Positions 52,301 through 62,485 of a stretch of DNA of 64,000 bases are shown piece after piece (position 1 is the first letter of the stretch; every line of letters begins with the position of its first letter). Source of the DNA: Nematostella vectensis. Lineage: Eukaryota > Cnidaria > Anthozoa > Actiniaria > Edwardsiidae. Both the position numbers and the translations under genes were made by a program. Location of the stretch: contig NC_064043.1 in the NCBI RefSeq assembly GCF_932526225.1, forward strand, positions 16,428,085 to 16,492,084, given 5' to 3'. A model generated the notes under the pieces. That model worked only from the letters and a program-made list of their open reading frames with translations, was not told the origin of the DNA and searched no databases.

Positions 52301-55300
52301 ACAAAATCAAAACACCATTGTCACGTAACTGAGGTTACCTCTTTATTATCATAGTTATCAGAGAATCATGTGATTGCATTTAGGGCGCTGAGCGAACACA
52401 TACTATTGCGCGTCAAAGAACTCACATGGTTTGGCTAGCGCTGGTTGCCGACAGCGTTCATGCGCGTTCCTAGGGGGTGCACAGGTCGCACGCAGCCCCA
52501 TCCCCCCCTAAGAAGTGGATGTTTCTTATCGAAGGGTCGTCAAATATAAGACTGATTTGTCAATCCCATTTTTTTAAATGTTTGTCTGGTGTCGGCCTGT
52601 CTCCTTAAAGGGTTTGCAAGATGTTTCTCTTCAGAGACCAAGGCAGGGTACCAACAAGTAGGGAGCCAACAAGTACAAGTAGGGTGCCAACAAGTACAAG
52701 TAGGGTGCCAACAAGTACAAGTAGGGTGCCAACAAGTACAAGTAGGGTGCCAACAAGTACAAGTAGGGTGCCAACAAGTACAAGTAGGGTGCCAACAAGT
52801 ACAAGTAGGGAGCCAACAAGTACAAGTAGGTTGCCAACAAGTACAAGTAGGGTGCCAACAAGTACAAGTAGGGGGTCAACAAGTACAAGTAGGGTGCCAA
52901 CAAGTACAAGTAGGGTGCCAACAAGTACAAGTAGGGTGTCAACAAGTACAAGTAGGGTACCAACAAGTACAAGTAGGTTGCCAACAAGTACAAGTAGGGT
53001 GCCAACAGTAGCGTGCTAACAAGTAGGGAGACGACAAGTAGCGTGCTAACAAGTAGCGAGACAACAAGTAGCGTGCTAACAAGTAGGGAGACAACAAGTA
53101 GCGTGCTAACAAGTAAGGAGACGACAAGTAGGGTGCTAACAAGTAGGGAGACGACAAGTAGGGAGACAGCAAGTAGCGTGCTAACAAGTAAAGAGACGAC
53201 AAGTAGGGAGACAACAAGTAGCGTGCTAACAAGTAGGGTGCCAACAAGTAGGGAGACAACAAGTACCGTGCTAACAAGTAGGGAGCCAACAAGCAGGAAG
53301 ACAACAAGTAGCGAGCTAACAAGTAGGGAGACGATAAGTAGGGAGACAACAAGTAGGGTGTCAACAAACAGGGAATACATTTATCACCACGAGACCTTGT
53401 GTGGTGACAGTAACATTGCCGCCCTGCATCATACCCACCGGGTCTCTAGAGCCATATTGTGGGTCTGCAATTGCTCTTTTTGTAAGTTGTCTGACTTTAG
53501 ACTTCTCTCTGCGTCATCCTCGCCCTGGCCAGCAGCACGAGCCTGTGTTAATGATAAAGGATAGGCTAAAGGTTTATGTATCTTATCAGAGTAACACTCG
53601 GTCATCCTGTGTTGATATTAGATAGGCTACAGTATTATGTAACTCATTAGAGTAACACTCGGTCATCCTGTGTTGATATTAGATAGGTTACAGTATTATG
53701 TATCTTATCAGAGTAACACTCGGTCATCCTGTGTTGATATTAGATAGGCTACAGTATTACGTAACTCATCAGAGTAACACTCGGTCATCCTGTGTTGATA
53801 TTAGATAGGTTACAGTATTATGTATCTTATCAGAGTAACACTCGGTCATCCTGTGTTGATATTAGATAGGCTACAGTATTATGTTTCTCATCAGAGTAAC
53901 ACTCGGTCATCCTGTGTTGATATTAGATAGGTTACAGTATTACGTAACTCATCAGAGTAACACTCGGTCATCCTGTGTTGATATTAGATAGGCTACAGTA
54001 TTATGTTTCTCATCAGAGTAACACTCGGTCATTCTGTGTTCATGATATTTGATAGGCTACAGTATTACGTTCGGTGGCCCATAAGTGCAATCCGAATCAA
54101 AATACAAACTCCGAATTTCAAAGCCTCGCTCTCAATTCCAAAGCCTTACTTCCAATTCCAAAAGCTCACTTCCAATTCCAAAAGATACTTCCAATTCCGA
54201 AAGCTCACTCTCAATTCCAAAGCCTCGCTTTCAATTCCAAAGCCTCGCTTTCAATTCCAAAGCCTTACTTCCAATTCCAAAGGTTGCTCTCAATTCCAAA
54301 GCCTCGCTTTCAATTTTAAAGCCTCGCTTCCAATTCCAAAGCCTCACTTCCAATTCCAAAAGCTCACTTCCAATTCCAAAAGCTCACTCTCAATTCCAAA
54401 GCCTCACTTCCAATTCCAAAAGCTCACTCTCAATTCCAAAAGCTCACTTCCAATTCCAAAAGCTCACTCTCAATTTCAAAGCCTCGCTCTCAATTCCAAA
54501 AGCTCACTCTCAATATAGTCCATAAGCTCATGGACTATAGCGTGCTAGCATATGAACACCCACATTTTCTAAATGACAGTTGACAGGCGCGAAAAGCGAA
54601 GGGTGTAAGCAGGGATCATCGTTTTGCAACAGGTAGTTTGCCATAAATACCTTGACCTCATAATAAAACAGCAGTTTGAAGAATCTCACTTACCTTTCTT
54701 CTGCCCTAATTTACCAAAAAGTTGTTTAAAGCTGTTTTAACAGCCTTAAAAGGCGCTCTTTATTTTTCCCGTTGCCTCTTAAGTTCGCTTATACAAACTA
54801 TGTTGGATTTTCTACACTCGCCTGGTATACCTGTAGTTTCGCCATCGTATACAGAGATGCATTACGAGCTACTGTGAGTGGCTATATGTTGATACTACAC
54901 CCTGACCTTACCCTTGCTTTTATTCGGTCTTGTAAAAGCTCTAATGTTTTCTTGTAGTCTTCATTTTGAGATCTTCCAGCTTTTAGCTCAGCTTTGCTCT
55001 TTCTGGAAAAGAGCAAACTTTAGTTTTGTGCCTATGAGTCATCTACTTGCCTGTGAGTCATCTACTTGCCTGTGAGTCATCTACTTGCCTGTGAGTTATC
55101 TACTTATCTGTGAGTCATCTACTTGCCTGTGAGTCATCTACTTGCCTGTGAGTCATCTACTTATCTGTGAGTTATCTACTTATCTGTGAGTCATCTACTT
55201 GCCTGTGAGTCATCTACTTGCCTGTGAGTCATCTACTTGCCTGTGAGTCATCTACTTGTCTGTGAGTTATCTACTTGCCTGTGAGTTATCTACTTATCTG

Positions 55301-58300
55301 TGAGTCATCTACTTGCCTGTGAGTCATCTACTTGACTGTGAGTCATCTACTTGCCTATGATTCATCTACTTGCCTGTGAGTCATCTACTTGCCTGTGAGT
55401 TATCTACTTGTCTGTGAGTCATCTACTTGCCTGTGAGTTATCTACTTATCTGTGAGTCATCTACTTGCCTGTGAGTCATCTACTTGCCTGTGAGTCATCT
55501 ACTTGCCTGTGAGTCATCTACTTGTCTGTGAGTCATCTACTTGCCTGTGTGTGTCATTTACTTATCTGTGAGTCATCTACTTGTCTGTGAGTCATCTACT
55601 TGCCTGTGAGTCATCTACTTGTCTGTGAGTTATCTACTTATCTGTGAGTCATCTACTTGTCTGTGAGTTATCTACTTGTCTGTGAGTTATCTACTTATCT
55701 GTGAGTCATCTACTTGCCTGTGAGTCATCTACTTGCCTGTGAGTCATCTACTTGTCTGTGAGTTATCTACTTATCTGTGAGTCATCTACTTGTCTGTGAG
55801 TTATCTACTTATCTGTGAGTCATCTACTTGCCTGTGAGTCATCTACTTGCCTATGATTCATCTACTTGCCTGTGAGTTATTTGTACAGTTTACGATTCAT
55901 AAAGAACACACCTTAACTCTGCACGAAGGCTTTCAATCTCTTGATCTTGCGTTTGAGCAGCTTTTAGAAGTTCATTATTTTCCTAAATGTAAAGGATTGG
56001 TCAAGGTAATTTAATAAGACTTCCCACACAATTCAAACAGATGTAAAACAGTATCAAGGAGAGGAAGCTAAAAGTACCCACCACCTTCAGTCGTTTGCTT
56101 TGCATTTGAATATCTTCTGCAAAGCGTCTGGCTTTTTTAAGGTCACTCTGGTTTGTAAAGGGGGAAAACTTGGATTAAAACACAACTTTCCAATAGTGCT
56201 GTAGCCATTACATGAAATCCAGCACCTGTAATGCTGCAACATCAGTGGATCTGTGGCGCAACTCTGCTGCCCTCTCCTGAAAATGACTGAACATTAAATA
56301 GTGCCATCTTCTGACAACATGCACAAACCACTGTTTCTACTCGAGTAAGAACTTAGCCAGCTGTAACTAGAGTAAAAATTTAAAAATTAAGCAAAACAAG
56401 GATAAAATTAGACAAATGCATGTACTGTAGTAGTGATCAAGCATGGAGTACAGAGGGGGGGGGGGGTAGTGATCAAACATGGAGTACAGAGGGGGGTAGT
56501 GATCAAGCATGGAGTACAGAGGGGGGGAGTGATCAAGCATGGAGTACAGAGGGGGTAGTGATCAAGCATGGAGTACAGAGGGGGGGGGGGGGGGTGATCA
56601 AGCATGGAGTACAGAGGGGGGGGAGTGATCAAACATGGGGTACAGAGGGGGGAGGAGGGGGTGAGTGATCAAACATGGAGTACAGAGGGCGGGGTAGTGT
56701 TTATCCATTTCTTGGGTCCAGGGGCAGTACAGGTAATATTTTAGCAGCAACATACCCTGTCTATTTGCTGCAGTTTCTCCAGCTCTGAGGTAGCATTCTC
56801 CCACATCTCTATATAGCTATCCTTTTCCTGAAATCCAAACCTGGATATATCAAGAGGCAAAGTTTGTACTCCAAAAATCGATAAACAAAAGAATGAATAC
56901 CTGAGTGACAAGCTGCAACTGCCGCTGGACATTCTCAAGGATTTTGTTCTGGAGATCAGGTACTCCGAATGCATCATTTTGGCTCACTGAACCCATGTGG
57001 TTCTCAATACTCTGCCGAAGCTCTTCATGTAATCTGCAAGTCATTTATCCTCCCTGTAAACAAGCTGTCTCCTACAAACTTGATTGAAGGGGTGTGTAGC
57101 ATTTTGGGGAAAACAACCTTAAACGAGTTTACGCAGGATGATTGACAATTCAATTAGACTGAACAATGGAACGTTAATAAAATGGAGTTTGGTGGGATGT
57201 CATGTGTATCTCACACTGTTTGTCCATGTGGCTTTTACACTGTATGTCCATCTTTAATGGGAAACATGAAAAATATTTCAAAATTGTAAAAGCAGTGTCT
57301 TTTGAAAGTTTTTTTCAAGCTTGTTATGACTGATAATTTAAAGCAGAAGGCCTGTTAGGTGCAGATTGTAATAGATTTGTCTTTTTTCGGTTGATGTTTT
57401 TGTCGGCATAATGGAAGTAAACTGTTGCAATTGCCACTTTAAATGTTTAATGTTTCACATGAGAGTGTAAACAGAAGGTGAACAGAATTGTGCTAGTCTA
57501 GGTTGTGTGTACCCAGCACATGGTAGTGCTTTAAATATGCCTGTTTAGTGGCTGATGGCTGGAAAAGTTTGAATTCTGACCCCTGGTTTTACTAATAAAC
57601 AATAATTTAGCATCACCTGCTGGTGATATAAGCGTAAAATAATGTAAGAGTTTGTACGTTTTAATAAAAAAACATAATCAAGAAAGGCCAATGGGTGTTT
57701 CCTCCAGGAGGGGGGCACTAGGTGCTATGATGTTGACAAAGGTGGGAGAGAGGGCTCACTACTCTGCTTACCTTTTATTTTCCTCTACTATCCGGTCTGT
57801 TCTCTGTTTCAGTGTTAACAGTTCATTCTGAGATTCAAAATATTTGATCAAATAATGAGTTAGATGAGCTAGGATGAGCAGTTGCCTTACCCCTTTGCAG
57901 AGACAGAAAAAAAAATTAGCGGAAAAAGGGAACTATATTTTATAGTAAAGTAAAGAGAAAGTAAAACTAATGTAGGTAAAGGGGTTTGCATTTTATAGCA
58001 AAGTGGAGGAAGCTGGCAATTGGTAATAATTGTTGTTGTTGAGAAAAATTATAAATTGTATGATTTATATGCAAACAGCAATGATTCTTTCATCTTGTAC
58101 AGTTTATAACCAAGAGACTAATTTATTAATAGCCTTTTTTATGTACCATGTTATACAACTGTTGTATATAGAGGATATTATGGTTGCTTTAATCCATATC
58201 ATGTGTAATTTCATACCCCTCCGTGCGCGCTAGCGCTTGCCATTTTGCAAAATATGGATTCCTTGGCCTGTGTAGCATATTCTTATTGCTATGTTCGCCA

Positions 58301-61300
58301 TGGTAGTGAATGCCCGTTTCCTATACTTGTGAATTTTGAATCACGATCTTTCACCTCGAAATCATATTTCTAATACATCAAGATAACATACTCATAAAAA
58401 TCGCAAATCGGAAAAACACAGGCTGAAGAATGAACTCTCTCTCATTTTGCGCCGTTTCCTAGTTCAGGGTTGCATAATATCTTCACTAAGAGAATAATTC
58501 TTGACAATCTCCAGTTACTGTTGGTCACCATATTGTTATTATATTTTGTGGGCACTTTATTTAGAAAAAAGGCATATTTCGCGATATTTTACGAAACAAA
58601 AGGGAAACAAAACAGAAAGGGTATTGAATTTTGTGATTTTAAATTAGTAGGAATAGGATTTCATAGGGCTTAAATGTCGAGAAATTAAAGAGTCCAATAG
58701 CTTCTCGGTTGTGGCTAATTCCCCACCATCAGTGTGGCTATTTTTTTAAAAAAATTGGCCACAGTGGCTTGTGCCCTCAAGATCCTAGCGCACACGGAGC
58801 ATGCTCTTGCTGTACCTTGTAGAACTTGAGCTGGTCCTGAAGTACTGTGATGGTCTCATCATACTCAACAAGTAAAGGGGACAGAATCCTGGAGGGAGCA
58901 AAGCCACACAGGTAAATACTCAACAAGTAAAGGGGACAGATTCCTGGAGGGAGCAAAGCCACACAGGCAAATACTCAACAAGTAAAGGGGACAGAATCCT
59001 GGAGGGAGCAAAGCCACACAGGTAAATACTTAACAAGTAAAGGGGACAGAATCCTGGAGGGAGCAAAGCCACACAGGTAAATACTTAACAAGTAAAGGGG
59101 ACAGAATCCTGGAGGGAGCAAAGCCACACAGGTAAATACTTAACAAGTAAAGGGGACAGAATCCTGGAGGGAGCAAAGCCACACACAGGTAAATAATTAA
59201 CAAGTAAAGGGGATGGTATCCTGGAGGGAGCAAAGCCACACAGGTAAATACTTAACAAGTAAAGGGGACAGAATCCTGGAGGGAGCAAAGCCACACAGGT
59301 AAATACTTAACAAGTAAAGGGGATGGTATCCAGGAGTTACTTTACGACTTATTCAAATTTGAATAAGTATAGTTAAAACGAGATTGGGGGAGGGGGGGGG
59401 AAGGGGGGTGGTAGGAGGGAATGATTTCTCTAATGAAAATCTGACCGCCCCCGAAAGAACAAAGAGGGATTTTTTTATGCCTTTGTAGTATCTTCACGGG
59501 ACTTTTATTGTCGGATTTGGCTATTTACATACCAGAGTTATCTAGCTTATGCTTTATAGTTTTGTCTACAAATAGCATGTCTGGGAACCGAAAGTGGACC
59601 TTCGGCCGTTGTGGGGGGATGCATTCGCACCCCCTGCATCCCCCCTGGGTACGGGCCTGCATTTTGCTTGTTCTCTGAACATATTTTGGGGAGTCCCTAT
59701 TTCAACTCAACTTCCATTCGGTAGACTCGACTTCTTTATCACGCACCTCTGCTTTCCTTATATTAGTTTATGTGTGTGGCGATGTTGTGTGTGGGGGGGA
59801 GGGGGGGATATGTGACGGAGATTTCATTTTCATTACAGACTTTGCGCAAAGTACAGACTTGCTCGCAGGCTAAAACATCCCTTGCATCAAAACAATGTCA
59901 ATTAGCATTATATCTTTCATTTAGCGAGAGTTTTATTTTACCCCTCAAACACGGGGAGTAGATCATCGTCTGTATCGGAATCATAGACGTGTTCATTCAA
60001 TCTGTCGCAAGCTCCAACTGATTTTGTAACCCTTTTCCAGGCATTCTTGTTGGCATTGCACAGTTGTTGGTCTTGTTATATCAAGCAAAGTAGCCAATAA
60101 AAAGTCACTGTTCTCACGACAATCTACGATTGTGTTTGTGCAGAGCGGCTTTTGTTTTTTTCTTAATACAATGCAGGGAAGTAGCCAATAGAGAGAGGGT
60201 TACTGTTCTAACGGCAATCAACAGTTTCCATTTAGTTAACTGACAGGTCAGTGTTTGGACAGAGTGATATTTGTTTTCTCTTGCTACAAAGTAGCAAAGC
60301 AGCCCATTTAAAGTCACTATTCTCATGGTAGTTGCCAATTTTCCAGGTACCAATTTTTCAAACTACTTCAGTCACCTGGAGTGAGTTGGTAAATTTGCGC
60401 AAAGCCTGTAATGAAAAAAAACTCTGTCCCCCCGGTGCAACAATGGCACACTTGCACTAGGACCACGCAAAATGTAAGCAAGCTTTTTTCTTTGACGACA
60501 ATTTTTTATTTTATGTATATGTTTGTGTGTTAAAAAATAAAATAAAAGAAACCCGGCCCGCCGACGTCCGGTCCGTTCACAACCAGAATTATCCGACCAA
60601 AATGCTGTTGGACTTATTCTAAGTAAACTGTAATGTCTTAATACTGTTTCAACTCGAATTAAAATGTATCATGTAAGTACCCCCCCGGATTTGAATGAGG
60701 AACTGAGCGAATAAGGAAACAGACGAAAAAGGAACTGTGAATAAGGTGTGTTTTGTTTATTAAATAATCTAGAAAACGTTGGCTCATATGTAGCGCCTTC
60801 GGTGAGCCCTAAAAAACACCATTTGTATTTGAAAAGCATATTTTCTCTCCGATACCCCCTAAAAATGATCTGAGATCTGATTTTGACCCCTAAAAATATG
60901 ACAAGCATCCCTATCAGGTTGACATGGAAACCCTTCCCCCCCCCCCCCGGTAGAAAGACTACAGACAAGCTGAAGAAAAGGGTTACTCAGTGGATTTATA
61001 ACTAGAGAGACAACAGATAAGCTGCAGAAATGCGTCATTTGGTACATTGTATGATTAACTACATTAGAAAAACTACAGGCAAGCTGTAAAAAAAATGGGA
61101 GGTCTGTGTAGGCATGGTGAAATCAGGAAGGTAAATCCACACAAGACTGTTGTATGATTTAAGCCTCTAGTCTGTGAAAACGGAGTAGTTTTGCTAAATT
61201 TCCAACATCAGGGAAACTACTCTCTTTTCGCAGATGCTTAAAACAAACCATTTGAGCCTTGTGGTGATTTATCTTCCTGGTTCAAAGGACTCATTGATTT

Positions 61301-62485
61301 TTGAGTATATCAAGTTCACAACGCACCCTTGATTTGTCATCCATGGTGGAAGTGGCTCATTACCCTGCAAAACAAACATGCATTTCATATCGGCCCATGA
61401 TGCATGCAATCCTGAACCCTTCTTCTTTTCTAGACACACCACAAACTGCTGTGTCCCCTTGTTCTCATATGGCTTGAATTGGCCAATGGATGGACAAATT
61501 GACAGTTAGGCAAAGAGAAAGACAGACAGGCAAGTTGACACATAGTGTTGGAAACAGGGCTACTACTTTCAGATTACAAATTAAACAAAAAAAACGAATT
61601 GTGATACAGTACCTTAATCTCAGGATCTTTGACAGGAAGGTATTTCTTCTGGTACTCTTTGAGAACTGCATTAAGCCTCCTCACTAGTAAAATATAATGT
61701 AAATTGGCAAATATGAATTCTTGCAACATGCTTTTTGCAAACAAGCTGCGTTGTGCTGTGGTGTCAATAACAATGGGTAGAGTCTGAGCAATTTGCACAA
61801 TTTAGGTTGGTAATTTATGATGGTAGGGCCTTTAGTAGGAACTTTAAATGGTTAAAATGTAACCATCTTCAAAGAATGATCATCTTTTGTATTGATCACA
61901 GTCTTTTTTGTTAAAATATCTGATATATCAAAAACGACACATCACTGTAGAGACAAATGCACCCTTGTACACTACACATATCTCCTTTCAAGATGTAAGA
62001 AAAAATAACACCCAAAAGTTTTCAAACCAAAAAAAATTTTGAAGTTAATTCTAAGACCCCCCCAAAAAAACACTCATGACACATGGTGTTATCCAAGTCC
62101 TTCCCCTCCTGGCTAAGTGGTCTTTTAGATTGGTCAAGCCTCTAGGGGGGGGGGGGTATTTTGTGGGTTATTTTTATAATTTCCTGCCGAGCACTGAAGA
62201 GCACCCCCCCCTCCTCCGGTGGTGTAGCCAAATAGATGGGTAAAATACAATAGATCGAAGATCTATTTTTAGACTCTCTCTTCTATTTCTTCCCTAATGT
62301 TACAGAAACAAACAGGCATTCAGCCTTTTCTGAATAATTTTACTATCAAAAAGGCTATTGATTTTAATGATTGCTAATTACATTCAAATGATAAAGTGAA
62401 ATTCCATTTTTAAAAGAACGATCTGATCCTAACCTTGGTCTTGCAGAAAGTTCACGTAGCTTGAATCGCTTCCACTTGACTCCAT
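34303..62485 (-). CDS. SCLT1: SCLT1 (sodium channel and clathrin linker 1), centriole distal-appendage coiled-coil protein, complete, 26 coding exons
   Basis: Exons: 62485-62434, 61683-61613, 61364-61327, 58888-58816, 57827-57772, 57033-56901, 56827-56756, 56276-56226, 56147-56085, 55982-55912, 55002-54912, 54705-54694, 53542-53439, 52070-51984, 51632-51542, 51423-51325, 50266-50195, 43973-43899, 43421-43273, 43190-43078, 41367-41288, 41203-41067, 38608-38549, 38075-37997, 37103-37008, 34605-34303. The sum is 2,328 nt, 775 aa, all junctions in phase. Matches to vertebrate SCLT1 (688 aa), recalled rather than aligned: FLQDQVRRLN, LSPLLVEYDETI and DQLKFYK near the N-terminus, RNQCNKNMQKLMEE, REKDAVEKELEKVYQEG, and MNRQSVNELRELLSTQQ followed by QWKEESK. 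The protein is almost wholly coiled coil. In vertebrates it sits on distal appendages and is needed for ciliogenesis. Exon 25 leaves by a GC donor (CAG|GCAAGT); reading on instead gives a stop six codons later (681 aa). Exon 26 adds ~100 residues, partly beyond the vertebrate end. Confidence 0.94.
34885..35109 (-). mobile_element. 225-bp retroelement-like insertion with 15-bp target duplication and 47-bp foldback arms
   Basis: TGTGTAGGTTCTTAA occurs on both sides (34870-34884 and 35110-35124), a 15-bp target-site duplication. Inside, 34891-34937 and 34986-35032 are inverted repeats of 47 bp with one mismatch. The 48-nt loop, read on the - strand, contains CCGACGAAGGGCTAACG then CTCGAAACGTTAGCGC, which folds as a GCTAACG/CGTTAGC hairpin and also carries words of a hammerhead-ribozyme core. 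Terminal foldbacks with such cores are known from Penelope-like retroelements, so a short non-autonomous relative is proposed. It lies in SCLT1 intron 25. Confidence 0.7.
35180..35372. repeat. ~50-bp repeat, four copies, SCLT1 intron 25
   Basis: Four diverged units with ACACAACATATAAGCCCATG then TTGTATTTAACTACAGC. Each unit contains ACAACAT and ATGTTGT, a small inverted repeat. They directly follow the 225-bp insertion. Confidence 0.85.
36157..36955. repeat. 15-bp minisatellite in SCLT1 intron 25
   Basis: About 53 units of GTGTTGTACAGGTTT, with variable positions at ACA/ACG/AAG and TTT/TTC. The unit is free of stops in most frames, so long open frames appear on both strands (cysteine-rich CCTGLCCTGS on +, NTNLY or HKPVQ repeats on -). 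None shows signs of being a gene. Confidence 0.97.
37207..37736. repeat. 40-bp minisatellite in SCLT1 intron 24
   Basis: About 13 units of CGGCCGAGATTCCCAGTAGT then AACCGGGACAGTTAGCTCAC, with few variants. Confidence 0.96.
38771..41060. repeat. 60-63-bp minisatellite in SCLT1 intron 22 made of the exon 22 splice donor
   Basis: Exon 22 ends (on -) with CTCAGTACACAGCAACGCG then TCGGTGTCCA, followed by the donor GTAAGT. About 37 further units downstream repeat this: CTCAGTACTCCGCA, (A)CACGTCGGTGTCCA, GTAAGT, then CACCACACATAAGCCCCTCC and more C. Roughly half of each unit derives from exon and half from intron. Each unit therefore has a donor-like site (GTAAG; some units carry GCAAG or TGTAAG forms) and a pyrimidine tract ending in CAG. 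Spurious frames on + read TEGGGAYVWW. Confidence 0.95.
41542..43051. repeat. ~33-bp minisatellite in SCLT1 intron 20
   Basis: The full unit is TCATGCTGATGTTTGTCACG then CAAGCTGCCTGTG (33 bp); shorter forms lack GATG. Between about 42020 and 42500 the order of forms repeats every 162 bp, a higher-order unit. The array ends 27 bp from the exon 20 splice donor. Confidence 0.95.
44280..44738. repeat. 32-bp minisatellite in SCLT1 intron 17
   Basis: About 14 units of GGGGTAATCACGAAATGTGC then TGGTTGTCATGC, with variants CTCATCCG and CTTATCCG. Confidence 0.94.
47468..47612. mobile_element. Foldback MITE-like hairpin
   Basis: Inverted arms of about 41 bp (left CTACTACCTCGTGGCG then ACTGTCCTCGACGCGCTAGC; right the complement with several mismatches) flank about 60 bp of AT-rich DNA. 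The 145-bp element encodes nothing. The target duplication is unclear. Confidence 0.6.
48646..48739. mobile_element. Short foldback element
   Basis: Arms GTCTCCCTTGCATCCG then TTCTAGACTCGTCACGC and its inverted copy GCGTGACGAGTCCAG then AACGGCTGCGAAGGAGAC flank a 28-bp loop. The arms differ at about four positions. Confidence 0.6.
49705..49907. mobile_element. Foldback MITE-like element with GC-rich arms
   Basis: CCTACCTGTAGG, ATAGCTTTT and GGCCGCCATCTTGGA of the left arm recur inverted at the right end (TCCAAGATGGCGGCC, AAAAGCTAT, CCTACAGGTGGG). The left arm has about 40 bp of extra sequence, so the two arms are not the same length. CCAAGATGGCGGC resembles a YY1 site, but here it is simply part of the element. 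Confidence 0.65.
50378..51000. repeat. 23-bp minisatellite of CRE sites in SCLT1 intron 16
   Basis: 27 units of TTTTCTGTGACGTCAGATG plus AGAG or AGGG. By direct count 23 contain the perfect palindrome TGACGTCA, three CGACGTCA and one TGACGTTA. TGACGTCA is the consensus cAMP-response element bound by CREB/ATF bZIP factors. Flanking positions vary more than this core. Confidence 0.96.
51635..51911. repeat. 21-bp minisatellite abutting the exon 15 acceptor, SCLT1 intron 14
   Basis: About 13 units of AACAATAAACAAAATGTGTC plus C. On the - strand each carries TTTTGTTTATTG; the copy next to exon 15 reads TTTTGTTTGTAG and is the actual splice acceptor. The array is thus made from the pyrimidine tract of that acceptor. 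ATAAACA in each unit also fits the forkhead-factor consensus. Confidence 0.93.
52644..53374. repeat. 21-bp and 15-bp related minisatellites in SCLT1 intron 13
   Basis: From 52659 to about 53006 the unit is ACAAGTACAAGTAGGGTGCC plus A. From there to 53374 it shortens to 15 bp (ACAAGTAGGGAGACG alternating with ACAAGTAGCGTGCTA). The second looks like the first after loss of one ACAAGT copy. Confidence 0.95.
53561..54068. repeat. 61-bp minisatellite in SCLT1 intron 12
   Basis: Eight units contain ATAGGCTACAGTATTATGTA, then ACTCATCAGAGTAACACTCG, then GTCATCCTGTGTTGATATTA. Two unit types (TAACTCATC and TATCTTATC) roughly alternate. Confidence 0.95.
54112..54514. repeat. 20-bp minisatellite in SCLT1 intron 12
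   Basis: About 20 units of CTTCCAATTCCAAAAGCTCA or CTCTCAATTCCAAAGCCTCG follow directly after the 61-bp array. Three + frames are open through it by chance. Confidence 0.94.
54694..54705 (-). other. SCLT1: 12-nt microexon (exon 12) of SCLT1
   Basis: On the - strand GGTAAATTAG precedes GGCAGAAGAAAG, followed by the strong donor GTAAGTGAG. The 12 nt encode GRRK and preserve phase 0, so exon 11 could also splice straight to exon 13. It may be a cassette microexon or, less likely, a decoy. The pyrimidine tract (CAACTTTTTGG) is only moderate. Confidence 0.5.
55033..55881. repeat. 20-bp minisatellite of AP-1 sites in SCLT1 intron 10
   Basis: About 42 units of CTTGCCTGTGAGTCATCTAC. By direct count about 30 carry TGAGTCA, the consensus AP-1 (TRE) bZIP site; the rest mostly read TGAGTTA. 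The array ends about 30 bp from the exon 10 donor. Confidence 0.96.
56432..56690. repeat. ~30-bp minisatellite with G runs in SCLT1 intron 7
   Basis: Eight units of GATCAAGCATGGAGTACAGA are each followed by 5 to 13 G and usually TAGT or AGT. As in the 33-kb array, the G run is the variable part. Confidence 0.93.
58868..59338. repeat. 55-bp minisatellite in SCLT1 intron 3 made of the exon 4 splice acceptor
   Basis: On the - strand each unit reads TTTACCTGTGTGGC, TTTGCTCCCTCCAG (acceptor), then GATTCTGTCCCCTTTACTTG and TTGAGTA. The latter two stretches are the first 27 nt of exon 4. The copy nearest 58888 runs on into the real exon; 8-9 further copies lie upstream in the intron, the outermost diverged. 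Confidence 0.95.
59340..61326. other. Remainder of SCLT1 intron 3, no gene recognised
   Basis: Exons 3 and 4 join directly in phase, so none of this is needed for coding. A diverged ~115-bp unit (GCAAAGTAGCCAATA, then TCACTGTTCTCA) is present about three times near 60085-60340. G- and C-rich homopolymer patches occur at 59385-59415 and 60935-60950. Confidence 0.5.

Noticed and set aside
60375..60406. Possible extra SCLT1 exon (ALRKFTNSLQ) with AG and GT borders
   Set aside because: Exon 3 ends in phase 2 and joins exon 4 perfectly; this segment would enter in the wrong phase and has no match in SCLT1.
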